This document shows, one piece after another, positions 33,508 to 45,071 of a stretch of DNA of 64,000 bases (positions are counted from its first letter, which is position 1; every line of letters begins with the position of its first letter). The notes beneath the pieces were generated by a model, which saw only the letters and a program-made list of their open reading frames with translations, was not told the origin of the DNA and did no database searches. Origin of the DNA: Polytrichum commune (Eukaryota; Streptophyta; Polytrichopsida; Polytrichales; Polytrichaceae); the NCBI GenBank assembly GCA_950295325.1, contig OX485805.1, forward strand, positions 13,178,501 through 13,242,500. Reading direction: 5' to 3'. Both the position numbers and the translations under genes were made by a program.

Positions 33508-36500
33508 ATGGAGCAACCTGAAGTAGAGCATTTGAGCTCCGAGGAGGTCAGTTACTGCCCCACTTTGCAATGTGATGTAACTTCATATTGTGGTATCTGA
33601 CATGAGTACGGGCAAACATACTTACCTGATAATACGATGCAGGGATCTTCACTATCTGAAGCGGTGTTCACGGAAGACGACACTGATGCTGGCATAGAGG
33701 ATATTGATGTAGACTGCAGCGGGCTGAGAAGGGAGGAATGGCTGCATAGTCCTGTGATGCTTGTAAATGTGACTGGACAAAATGTGGCAAAAGGAATCTG
33801 CTGCAACGTCAATCCGATGGATTGTGTGGAAGACAAATGTCTAGGAATAGACAATGTTGGTGTGCTTATTATGGAGCCATTAGAGGGAATGATGGACATG
33901 GGATGGATGTTCTCCTTGCGAATATGGCCTCTTGATCGGGTTTTCCAACAGAGGTATACACTTGCACACCACCTCCTAGTGAGCACACGCAGGTTGCGTG
34001 TGCAAAACACGTTGCTAGAAAGACGGAAGAAAGAGGGGAAGAGGGCATATGTAACATCACGCACGACGCCGCAGAACAGACCGACAAAGAAATCACAGAT
34101 TCTCAATAATAATAGCATCCACCAACTATCTGCTAGCGTGTGTTGTGATAGGGAGTGCACTAGATATTTTCCCAGGGAAGAGGCACTTGCGCTACGAACG
34201 GAGTTCTACACTTGTTCGCCACGGATGAGACATGCCAAGCAACTCGAAGTCCATGGCCAATTACATGTACTACCTGTAAGTTCAACGAAGGTCGCTACCT
34301 TGAGTGGGCGCAATGTCTACGAAAAGGCATGGAGACACATATTTGCCATCTCGAAAACGACGTTCTACAGAAACCGGTCGGAATTCAAGAATGGTATGCG
34401 TCCACGTGATCATGGGAACCTAAATAAGAAAAGGAATCGAACATCCACCCAGCAAGCTACAGCCACACTTTCGACACTACTGGAAGACAAAGCAGATATG
34501 ATGCCTCACAAGGCTCGCACATTGCCAAATGGTACACGAGTTGTAGAAATGGTCTTGCCTCGCGGAACCAAATGGAAGAAGTTCTTGGTTACAATCAATG
34601 AGGTACGCAATTGGTATAGTCCAATTACCCGCATTGATAGTGGAGATCAAACATTCAATCGAGTTGGGTTTGTGTATAATTAATAGACACGAGGGGGCAA
34701 TTATGAACGCATTTCATACACTTTGGTTCATGGTTCATGTGAAGTATTATTAATGTTATACTAATACTATATGGGCAGGTGAATGACAAATGCGGAGTGC
34801 TCCCAATATCTATTTCAACTTTGAGCAAAATTCGAAATACCTACTTTAAGCACTACATGAAGAAGAGGGTTGGTGATAATTTTGCGCGTTGTGGGAAGTG
34901 TGATTCGTTGTCCGCAATTATACTTCAACATGTGAAAGGTTCAGCCGCACACACAGGGTTTTCGAAGCAATTGGAAAAATACCTAGCACAACAAGAATCG
35001 GCTCGCAACGCTTACCGATGCATGAGGGCTCTTTCAATTGAGCATCCCCAAAAGGTGTTGACGATTATCCACGACAAAATGGACCATGGCAAAACCGCAT
35101 CGCCTTGCTTTGCTTCCAAGAACAAAGACACCGATATGTTTACAAAGCTACCACTTTCTGTAACAGGCATGATGGCCCATGGTCATGGAGATGAGAGATA
35201 TGCCCACTATGCACTGGACATGTACCCTGGAGATTGCAACCATACTGTGGGCTCATTCGCGAGACTTTTACGCGATTTGAAGGAACCTCCCATATCATCA
35301 TCCCAGCGTCTTTTTCATGGTTCCGGGCGTGCACCTCTGTATTGTGCTGTTCTCAAAGGGAGCGAAGTATGTTTGGGAGGATTACGACCCCCACCCACGG
35401 AGCCCACACCTGCAGTTTCTCTTCCACCCATTCTACATGTTCAGCTTGATAATTGTTGGAAGGACAACAAGTGTAGGTTTGTAAAGGCATTTTGGTCTAT
35501 GCTCACGGCGAAAGCAATATTCACGGAGGTACATGTATCTTATCTATTGGTTGGCCACACCCATGATGACATCGATGCATCATTTGGAAGGTGGAGTATG
35601 GACCTGCGTGAACACGACTATCCCACTATACCCCTTCTTATGAAATCATACATGGACATGGAAAAAGTTCCTGTCATTCCGCACATGATAGAGGAACTTC
35701 CAGATTGGAGAACATTCGTCAGCGAGCATATCCCAAGTGGTAAGGAGAAACTCATTGGGCACACCAAGGCTCAACAGTTCAAATTCTATGTCCGAGATGA
35801 TGGTTGGCCAGTTATGCAATACAAAGTGCTAAGCACGCATGGGGAGTGGTTGCCCAAAGACAGTGTGAAGATGTGGAAATCAAATATAAAAGGGGAGCCA
35901 TGTATTCCATCCGGGGACCCCTTTCCTGCACCACCGCGAGGTATGGCCAAGCTGGAGGAGGTTCTTGTGGGATTGCAAGGGTTCATTGACTATTGGAAAT
36001 CAATATGTGACCATGACACGACAGGAGCATATATGGGTTCACACATGCATATTTTGCAATATTGGATAGGGGTGAAGGAGGCATTAGATGCACCCCTCAG
36101 AAACGTATACACTGTTGGGCTGCCATTATGCGAGGGATTCTGGCCACAAAGTAGAGTCGAAGTAGATGCACATCCCTTCTTGCAGAACGGAGAGCTTCGG
36201 GAAGAGCACCAACCGGACGACCATTATGTTGGTCCAGCAAACCTTCGTCCTGCAGCAGCTTTCCGCATCGCAGAGAATGTGCACGAGGGGCATATGCTAA
36301 TATTGCGTCCCCAAGAACAAGATATAGGTAGACCCATTTGGGTATGCCGGGCTGTGTCTGTACCGAACTTGGCGGTCACGGGAGATCATCCACGTCAAAT
36401 ACTTGTACAGTGGTTCACTCCCACTTCAACCGCGAGGGACCTTTCAAAGAAATGGAATGGTTGGGACTCAAACCCAAACTTCAAGTGGAAACGAGATTTG

Positions 36501-36761
36501 AAATACTCCATTTCCGACTGGCAGCCGATCGATTGCATTTTGGCAGCCTGGCCTCTGCCAGCACAGGAAGATGTGGAGCCATTAAAGGTTACTATCCCAG
36601 CAGAGCAAATTGGTTTTGCCAAAGATAATCTTCGACGGTGTTCAACAGCCGAGCGTGGGAACAGGGAGGGTGGGCGGGACGACGGGGAGTCTAGTGGGCA
36701 ACGAGGGGGCCGTGGACATGGAGGTGGTGGACGTAAATCTGGGGGACGCGCATCCCGGTGA
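33508..36761 (+). CDS. DUF7869-type putative transposase, copy B (three exons)
   Basis: Exons 33508-33546, 33643-34602 and 34779-36761 join in frame to 993 residues. A start at ATG 33637 without the first small exon is the alternative. The N-terminal part has CCDREC and an RCGKC CxxC. The core holds the acidic motifs IIHDKMDHGK (D near 432), HVQLDNCWKDNK (D near 557) and GHTHDDIDASFG (592-603), suggesting a DDE-type RNase H fold. The C-terminus is a Gly/Arg-rich tail (RGGRGHGGGG) of the nucleic-acid-binding type. No stop interrupts the model, so this copy may be intact. It is homologous along its length to copy A, but the introns lie at different sites. It lies 0.6 kb inside the right end of element C. 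The catalytic role is inferred. Confidence 0.72.
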
Positions 36762-37201
36762 TCAAAGACACTGGAATTGAAGGTGATACGGGATTAGATG
36801 AGCCAGTGTCAAGACCCTAGTGATCTGCTGTAGGTGATAGGGCAGCACGTTAGGAACCAAACATCTCATTTTTTTGTCGATACGACCTTAATTGCTATAT
36901 GTGCAAATTTCAACCACTGTCATATCATCATGCATGGTGTGGTCCCATTAATGTATGGATTTTCAGACCTCAATGTAGGGAGCTTCAACCCTAACTTCCC
37001 CGCAATTTCAAACATGTGCGGTGGGACACTGTACGTATGTGCTGTGAAAATTTGTACGCAGGCAACTATTTATGAATATCACGAATATCGTGTGTAAGTG
37101 GTGTACATTGGCGAACGTTATGGCCCAGCCATGTGCCATGGTTCCCATAGAAGTTCCCCAATCTCGTCCATACTCCTCGTATTGACGTTCCTAATTGAGT
37201 G

Positions 37202-37219
37202 CCCCCCCCCCCCCCCCCC
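37202..37219 (+). repeat. Homopolymer C tract, 18 bp
   Basis: Uninterrupted run of C just inside the right end of element C. The length may vary or be misread. Confidence 0.9.
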
Positions 37220-37221
37220 GT

Positions 37222-37300
37222 GTTCCTACATTCCCATACACACGCACATAATCTTTAGCAAGTTCCCATGCACGTTCCCATTCACGTTCCCACGTAGAAT
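37222..37300 (+). repeat. Subterminal GTTCCC repeats, right end of C
   Basis: Spaced words GTTCCTACATTCCC, GTTCCCATGCAC, GTTCCCATTCAC and GTTCCCACG. Reversed, they mirror the GGGAAC repeats inside the left end. Confidence 0.65.
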
Positions 37301-37341
37301 TTTGGTCAAAATGTACATGTTTTGCAATTTTGGGACTCCCA

Positions 37342-37363
37342 AAAGTCCCATAATGTTTAATAT
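37342..37363 (-). repeat. Right terminal inverted repeat of element C
   Basis: The reverse complement starts ATATTAAACATTATGGGACT and matches 5995-6016 perfectly over 22 bp. Just inside, GGGACTCCC and AAAAGTCCC form a small hairpin like that of element A. Confidence 0.65.
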
Positions 37364-39147
37364 GATGTTTGTACTCTTACACCTAGTAAATCTCCTAGTT
37401 TTTACTATTACAAGAAGATCTCCTAATTAACTTAATGTAAATGTAGGCCCTTCAGTAGTATTCAAATGCCAACATCTTGTCTTTGATTCCTGAATCGACG
37501 GTTCAATATGTTTACGTATTCAGGTTTTTCACCACAAAAAACTACATCATAATCACTTATCAAAAAACTCATATTACCAGGGGCTGATAGCCATCCTGGC
37601 ACACTTGTGCCAGATAGACAATAGATGTGGGAAGAGTGGGTCTGGAAGGGAAAAAATAATTAATCATTCTGCAATGAATATGGCGAAAAGTCAGGAATTT
37701 TGGCTGTTTCAAACATTCATTAAGATAAGTAGTTTCTATTCATCTGATAGAATATTCAATTTTTCTTTCCCATATCCCAATTAGGATTGCAGCTTGACAT
37801 GTCATGTTTGCCTCTTTCTAGTTTGCCCTAATTCTACTTGGGGTCTTCTAATCCAAGACCTGCAAGGCTTTTTGCGTTGTTTGTGGGATTGAAGAGTGTA
37901 CGTTGTGTGCAAGTTTTCTTTTTTTCTTTTTTTCCCCCTCTTATTTTTGAGGATGACAAAGACCAGCTCTTGGGGGAAGGAAAAAAGAAAAAAGTAATTT
38001 TGTGCCCATAAAGAGAAAATTGCAAGAGGGTGTTGAACATGATTTTGCAACTGTGAAGATGAATAAGGAGAGAGATTTGAAAGTGAAGGTAGACAAGGTG
38101 ACTTTCACATACATGATTCGACTGTTTTGATTAGAGTATTGCCTGAATCCTCTGCAATCGCAAATCCAAGAAATTGTTTTTATAGGTACCCAGTGTGTGC
38201 TTTCCAAATGGTCAAAAATAGGTTCAAATGTCCTATGTTGTGGTAATTGAAGGTACTGATCTGGAAGTTCATCCAGCTAGTAGGTGTGAATGCACCTTTG
38301 AGTTAAACCTTTTGGCACCCAAATGGCAACTTGGAGTAGAAATATTCTCACTTTCATGTCTGACCACAATGGCTGCATATCGATTGAACACATCAACCAT
38401 CAGCAGGGATTTCTTCATCCAATTCAACTTTAAATTGCACAAGTTGTCATCAGCAGGAAGTAGTAGGGTACGTATTTGGCGTCTTTTATAGATGAAGGTC
38501 AAGAGTTTCGTAGTGTTGATCTCCAGGGTTGATGTGAGGTTGCTTTTTGCTTCCCATTCATGTTCCATATTTCAGACACATTGTTTTGCATAAAATTCTG
38601 ACTGAATTGAACGACTCTGAAATACTGCAAGGTTGAAGAAACAGACAGCGTAGGAATTATGTTGGTGATAGAAATTATGAATAAGCAGTGTAATTGATCA
38701 TTTCCATCCAGGCTTCATCAACCATTCAATGCAGAAATAATTACAAATGAGGTAGCAAATATCAGAGAAAAGGCTGATGTACAGAAAAGTTGTGGATTTC
38801 GAGTCCAGATTGCATTATCATATTAACATGCAAAGATTGAAACGGTCACTGCAAGGATGATAAATTCAACACGCTCTGGAGATTGATGTCCGTGGTGATC
38901 CCAGTGGTGCTTTCCTGGGGTCTGCAAAGTGAGCCCTAAATCGTCAAAGACATGGATCTGAACCCTTGAAAGATTTGATACCTGTTGGATATGCAGAGCT
39001 GCCTCTTGGTTGACTTCTCGAGATGTGCACATGTCATTTCCTTTTCCCAAGGATTTAAATTTCCACTTCCCAAGAAGATTATTAACCTCCATACTGCTGG
39101 GAGCCTGGGCCTCCCTATATTTGCGTCACGAGCTTTTAATGCCAAAC
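37364..39147. other. No supported gene
   Basis: Mostly AT-rich host-like spacer. Frames of up to about 100 codons lack motifs. A region near 37.8-38.1 kb has Lys-rich minus-strand frames made by T-rich runs. Confidence 0.4.
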
Positions 39148-39449
39148 AGAGATATGAAAGATGATGCAAACTTCAAAGCACACTGAAGAGCCAAGACATC
39201 AAAAGCTTGATGCTTGTCGCCACACATATATAATTGTGGCATGGTAAAATTCAGTGCATGGAAACACCTCACCTTCGAATCGATTTCAAACTAAGACCAC
39301 ATTAATCTAGGTAAATATGCATTCCAACATCGTGTTTTCTTAGGGTTCAAGACAGAATCATGAAGTGAGAAAACAACACGGCCGCCAAAGAGTTTCGGCA
39401 AGCCGTCAGCCAAGGTTTCCACAATGTACTGCGCCCTCAACTCCGACTG
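39148..39449 (+). pseudogene. Degraded upstream copy of the phosphatase gene's 5' end
   Basis: GAGATATGAAAGATGATGCAAA at about 39147 recurs at 39452, starting two parallel segments of about 300 bp. The first continues to AAGAGTTTCGGCAAGCCGTCAGCC and AAGGTTTCCACAATGTA, which resemble exon 1 of the gene at 39681 (GAGTTTCTCCGAGCCGTCAATG and GGTTTCCACAACGTG). It has no usable frame. This looks like an old tandem duplication of promoter plus exon start. Confidence 0.6.
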
Positions 39450-39680
39450 GAGATATGAAAGATGATGCAAAGTAGAATTTACTCCAAACACATCAAAGCT
39501 TGTAGCTTGTGGCCACTAGGTAGTCATTTGTGGCATCAATGCTAAATTTTCCTTTCTAAATGCAATATCCAAACTACGTCAACCATGATCACCCGGGCAT
39601 GTATGCACTCCAACATCACATTAATTCCGCACTAAGGTTCAAGACAGATTCGTCATCTGAGAGTGGGAATCATAATTATC

Positions 39681-41681
39681 ATGGCGGCCAAGAAGACGAT
39701 GGCGGCGGCCTCGAGTTTCTCCGAGCCGTCAATGTACCCACTCCACCGGTGCAAGATCATCCATGTGGTTCGACACGGCCAGGGTTTCCACAACGTGGCC
39801 GGGGACATCGACCGGAAGAACTACGAGTCATGGGACTACCAGGACGCGAGCCTCACGGAACTCGGGTGGCAACAAGCCGATGCACTTCACCAGCACCTTG
39901 TGACAACGCACATCCGGGCACATGTGGAGCTCGTTGTGGTGTCGCCGCTGCTGCGGACACTGCAAACGGCAGTGGGGGCGTGGGGCGGAGGCACGCTGCT
40001 GGATGGTGAGCCGGCCCATTCGGCGTTGATGATCAAGGGGGTGGGCCTGTACAGGCACCCCCCCATCTCATCCGCAGGTGGGTGGGTTGATTCATTCACT
40101 TAAGTTACAGGGGATTTCAATTCATATCACAACACCTATGTACCAAGTGGGAATAGTAAAACATCCCCCCCTTACAGCTTGGGCGAACCAACCCATACAC
40201 TGGTTCCTTGGAGGCAAGGGTTTAGTGCACGTACGACTATATGTGAGTGCACGGAAGGGGTATCAATTTGAACTTTGTTGTACTACATATACATATGCTA
40301 CACACATTAAAACTCATAGTTATGTTCATGTATGGAGGATATTTAACACATGTACAACACTTGAACGTGTATGGTAGTGTCACTAGACTTTAAAGCATAA
40401 GTTAATTCAATGATGTGAACATTCGTTATGTAGAAGTGGGGGTTTTGGGGGGGATTCTAAAAATTTTAAAGGTATGTTTGTGAGTCAAGTTGAATGGCAA
40501 TCCGACTTTATTTGAAGATCGATCGACTCGGATTGAGGTTGGCAATTTATGTATGAAACCTAGTAGACTCCTTGCTGCCACAAACCCAGTAATTATCACC
40601 CATGGACTGACCCACCCGCACCTTCTTACACAGGTGCACCGCCGTTCATTGAGAACGAGTGGATCTGTGAGCAGAACGGGGTTCACCCGTGTGATAAACG
40701 TGTAGGGATGTATGTAGAAGTGGGGGTTTTGGAAGGAAGGGGGGATTCTAGAATTTCTAAAGTTATGTTTGTTAGTTAATTGAATGGCAATCTGACTTCA
40801 TTTAAAGATCGATGGACTCAGATTAAGGTTGGAAATTTATGTATGAAACCTAAACTCCTTACTGCCAGAAAACCAGTAATTATCACCCATCGACTGACCG
40901 ACCCACACCTTCTTACGCAGGTGCACCGCCGTTCATTGCGAACGAGTGGATCCGTGAGCAGAACGGGGTTCACCCGTGCGACAAGCGTGCGAGCATCAGC
41001 TCATACAAAAGGCAGTTCCCGGCCATCAACTTCAGCGACGTGGAGACGGACGAGGATACGTGGTGGAAGCCAACGATTCGGGAGACGGCGGAGGAGATCT
41101 GGACGCGTGCCCGGGTGTTCATGAAGTGGCTGCTGGAGCGGTCGGAGAGAAGAATCGCGGTGGTTTCGCACAGCAGCTTCATCTACCACCTCATCCACCT
41201 GTTTGGCGACGACTGCTCCGACGTCGTGCGCAAGGAGATCCTGCAGGGCTTCCGCAACTGCGAGATGCGGTCATTTGCGATCTGCGACCGCCGGGCCACC
41301 GGTAAGTCCAAGGCGTACAACACCGATTTCGCCGGGGGCATCTATTTCTGCAAGAAGCCCGAGGCCGAAGATCCTGCGAAGCCTGCGAAGCAGCCGGCGG
41401 CCGCCAGGAGGAGTTCGAAGTCGAAGCCGAGTAACCCCCAGGTGGTCGTCAAGAAAATGATCATCAAAGGACCTGCTTCGAAACAGTTGTTAGTGGATGC
41501 TGAAGAACCCAAGTTCGTCCCTGAAACAGATGATGCGGAGTATAACCATTTCAGTCGAGCTTTGGTGCCTCTGAGCAGACAGGTGCCGGAGTTGGGCGAC
41601 TGCAGCAAACCACGTAACTTCCGTGGTGATGCAGGCTCTGATTCATCGACGGATGAAGGGCATCCTCTGTACTTGACATGA
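39681..41681 (+). CDS. Histidine-phosphatase (phosphoglycerate mutase-like) protein
   Basis: Exons 39681-40077 and 40921-41681 join in frame to 385 residues. Features of the histidine phosphatase superfamily: HVVRHGQGFHN with the catalytic RHG at 31-33, LTELGWQQADAL, VVVSPLLRTLQTA and the second His in RRIAVVSHSSF (about 216). WWKPTIRETAEEIWTRA and NCEMRSFAICDR resemble plant cytosolic phosphoglycerate-mutase-like proteins. Members of this clade are usually phosphatases rather than glycolytic mutases; the substrate is unknown. Residues after about 255 form a basic then acidic extension not needed for the fold. The intron holds a tandem duplicate of the exon 2 head. I chose the ATG at 39681 because the frame upstream has no earlier ATG. 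Confidence 0.85.
40427..40992 (+). repeat. 284-bp tandem duplication over the intron/exon 2 border
   Basis: Copy 1 is about 40427-40710 and copy 2 about 40711-40992. Each contains GTAGAAGTGGGGGTTTTGG, a fragment with TTATGTATGAAACCTA, an acceptor (CTTCTTAC.CAG) and the exon 2 start encoding GAPPFI.NEWI.EQNGVHPCDKR. Only copy 2 continues into the full exon. Copy 1 is a decoy exon at 40634 of about 65-75 bp whose frame soon meets a stop. Confidence 0.85.
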
Positions 41682-44600
41682 GGAGTCGATTAAACTTTCA
41701 ACCAATTATAAGAAAGTGATGGAGTTAAGATTCAGCAAAAATGCATTTTGGAAAGTCTATGGAATCATAAAAGGAACTCCACGTGTCATATACTCTATTT
41801 GGCAGGACCTTGTAGGTTCCTCAGTTTCTGCTCCAAGGGTGACAATCAATGTAGGGACAATGTAGTAGAAGTCTATCGTAGTTTGAACTCTACAAGTAAT
41901 TCTTTGCTTTAGGACGCTTTGTTTTTTGGAGCCACTTTCAATGTGAAATACATGAATCATTGGAGTGACGACCAGGTTTTATATATCTTCAGGTGCACAT
42001 GTTCAAGTGGATTAGCTTAGCTGAAAGTCCTTGTGACTGGACAATGATGAATATATTATATCACGCTAGACCATTATTACTCTGACTTTCCATGATTCCG
42101 AGTCACCAGCATTTTGCAAGCCAATAATGTTCTTCTTCACATGACATGAGTTCTTTATACACCATGAAAACTGAACTGGTTTGAAAATTATAGCAGGTTG
42201 TTAATTTTTCTTTCTGTCATGAAGTTTGCTTCGTTTGTAGTTTGTAAGCCATTGAAATTTACTACTACTACTACTATAGCTTGTGCCCAACCTTTTTTTT
42301 GGGGAGCAGTAATGTCACAGTCATTGTTGCTATGTAAATCTAACACATTACATATATGCTTTGGTAGTTGGCAATAACTTCAATATCTTTGTGTTTGAGC
42401 AACCTTATGGACATTCAAACCAGACATTGGACTTTGCAAGTAATGTTTCTCAACATGAATGCAAATGTTTTATGTAAGTTTGATGTACGCATTTGTTGAG
42501 GTCCCTGAGCATGATCATGTGAATACGCCTAACACATAATTTCAAGAATGTGATATGTGACATATTTTTTTATGTGTCACACATGCGACATGAAAAGCAT
42601 ATCTATTTTATACCCATACCTTAATGTAATATTTCTCATACTGACTATTTTGAGTTCTAAATTTTTGGGTCAACATATTCATGTAAAGTTTTAGTAGGTG
42701 TGTGATTGGTGCACTCCTCCACGTTGGGATGTCTTAAGTAGTGGACTAGTTCGAGTGTTGTTTCACATGTAAGTAACTCGCCAAGGTGGGAATCCAAGGG
42801 CTACCTACATGTGAAATGCACAAGGGTGAGTGCATGGCATTGCATAATGCACTTGCACATGTGTTTACCAAGCGGTAGAATGCACCTGCACACCTTATTA
42901 AAATCCAAAACCGGGGGTGGGGTCTTAACAAATATTTCAAAAATACACACAATTAAAGAATCTAAATTTAAATGTTAGTCAATTAATTATGTTTAATAAT
43001 AATAATTGCTTTGGGGAATTAAGAGAAGCCCAAGACAATTTTAGAAGATAGAATTGGGACCCAGGGGGACTCCTAATCCCCAAATTTCAAAACTCCTCAT
43101 CTTCATCCATAGTTCCAAATAAATCAGCCTCAACAAGTGACCCTACCATACGAGCAAAAATCAATGTGGTTTTGCAATTTGCTAACACCAAATAATTCCT
43201 TCAAATGTTTCGCACCCTCAACCTTGGTGGGTGTTTTTTGGAATACCACCAAAACATAAACTAGGACCTCATGTGTCACAAATTTCCTCGAACCTAGTAT
43301 AAGGTGAGATGTGATAATCCCAAACGTTTAACTTACACAACCCTCTTACACATGTTGCTGCAATCTGGAAGTCATAGAGGAAAATTGAATCCCCATTGGT
43401 GAATTTTTTGCTCAACTTTGTCGTCAAAAACCTATGAGAAAGTCATATTGAATTTCTTGAGCAAGAGGCACACCACTGTTTTGATCAAAGGAATTCAATG
43501 CATATATTTTTTGGACAAATCACAACTACACCAAACCTTCACGGCATTCATAATTTATGAATTATTGCTCCCCATCATAGTATACATAAGGGAGAGGTAT
43601 TAATTTTCTCTGATGTATACATTTAAAAAGGCTATTACGAAATTTTAAGTAATGGTAGATGTACAAAAAGGGGCCCTGATGTTTATTGAAATATTTGACA
43701 ATAAATGTGTTAGTTTCATCCAATTCACATTCACCATTGTTGTCATATGGTAATAGTCCTTAACAACTCCCTTGTCCATTCTTGTTGGGGTTCGCATTTG
43801 GGTTCTAGGACAAGCTAGAGGCTCTTGGAGTGCTCATGGGCTTCTTTGAGTGTTGCTCTTCAGATTGTGGCTAAGTCATTATGCTCTTGTTTTTGTTTGT
43901 TCAATGCAATCATTCAGTTGCATCTTATGAATGAAAAGCTTGTTCATTGATTTTCTCATTGAAGAATAAACATGGATTTTACATGTAGTAAATGCATAAT
44001 TAATTCAAGAATTAAAATTTGCATATATAGTGGAGGCATTTATCATATTAAATTGAAAAGCCCAGTATAAACATATGAGTACAATTTCTAGCCTATCGTT
44101 AGTATGTATACATTTTTTTTTCTCTATAAGCTTCTTGTATATAGGGGGTTTAATTTTGATAGTGACCCACACACATCATTTAGGTTTCCAATGAAGAGCC
44201 GCCCCCCAGACACTAATTATCCCAATTAGTGCATGTGGTACTAATTTTTGAAATACACACTATTTTGCCAAGCCTTAAAATTTGTGAGGGCTAAACTTCT
44301 TGTCAACTCGTACTAAATTCATGAATACATGCCCATTCCAAGAAAAATTATTTGTGCTTTAAGGTGTTTGTAGAGTGATGAAAATGACAATATGCAAAAG
44401 TGAATATTGCCAGGATGAATAGTGCCGGTACTTTCAGTGAACAGTGTTGGGATGAACAATGCTTCCTAAATCTTTTGGTGGCACTAATTTCATAGTACAA
44501 AGAAATTAAATATCACCTTCATTAATTTCCAAACCACTCACAATTAGCCCTCCCTTACTAATTGGGATTATCAGTGTAGACAATAAGAGTGGCACACATT

Positions 44601-45071
44601 AATTCCTCCACCCACACTAAATAGGACAATGCATACAGTTTTCATTAACCGAAATCCAATATATACTGTAGGTAGATCAGGACTTCAAAATGTAAAAACT
44701 CTACAAATTCCAAAAGTTACAAGACTGCTTCAAACTCTGGCCTTGTTAGGGTTTAAGGGCTCGGGGCCTCCTCTAGGGTTTAAGCTCTTGGGAGGTTCAG
44801 AAACAGGGGATGATGGGCCCTCAACCTAAGGGTTTAACAATTGTGACACACTCAATGCCAACACCTTCATAAATGATCCTCGCAGGCAAAGACCACGAAG
44901 ACCAGGACAAGTGCTGTGAGATTGTAGCGTGAACAGGCGTTGAATTGGACAGAATCAAGGATTGCAGAGAACTGAGGAAGGAAGGGAGGAGGGTAACAAG
45001 GAAGATTTTTTGTCGTGGAAATGCGGTAAGAACATGGAAAGGGTTTAGCAATTTTGAGCATTTGGAGAAAG
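41682..45071. other. Long intergenic region, no supported gene
   Basis: Contains the 3' flank of the phosphatase gene, a short TAC microsatellite near 42263 and the dispersed repeat at 44270-44630. No tRNA or coding feature was recognised. Confidence 0.45.
44270..44630 (+). repeat. Dispersed repeat, copy 2 (see 31060-31620)
   Basis: Collinear, diverged similarity to 31060-31620, including ATACATGC, CAATGCTTCCTA and ATCAGTGTAG. Confidence 0.6.

Larger units (their letters stand above)
5995..37363. mobile_element. Element C: candidate giant inverted-repeat transposon with cargo
   Basis: The 22 bases from 5995 (ATATTAAACATTATGGGACT..) are repeated perfectly in inverted orientation at 37342-37363. 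Both ends continue inward into spaced GGGAAC words. Inside are minus-strand cargo exons (6270-22581), a central zone with about 15 copies of palindrome P2 (20928-32878) and a plus-strand DUF7869 gene (33508-36761) next to the right end, as in element A. The cargo stop at 6270 and the transposase stop at 36761 lie 250-600 bp from the ends. No other copy of this terminus was found in the window, so the two ends pair with each other or with nothing. No long target duplication is visible; a TA or AT target cannot be excluded. Without the nested retrotransposon the element would be about 24.6 kb. Confidence 0.5.

Noticed and set aside
33637-33642. ATG 33637 as the only start of DUF7869 gene B
   Set aside because: Kept as an alternative. 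The small upstream exon 33508-33546 has its own ATG, a donor and matching phase, and ATG 33637 itself overlaps the acceptor ATGCAG.
5995-37363. Element C as a Polinton or other virus-derived element
   Set aside because: No capsid, protein-primed polymerase, packaging ATPase or retroviral integrase was recognised outside the nested LTR element. Genes contain many introns.
39663-39680. Phosphatase start at 39663
   Set aside because: The codon there is GTG. The first ATG in frame is 39681.
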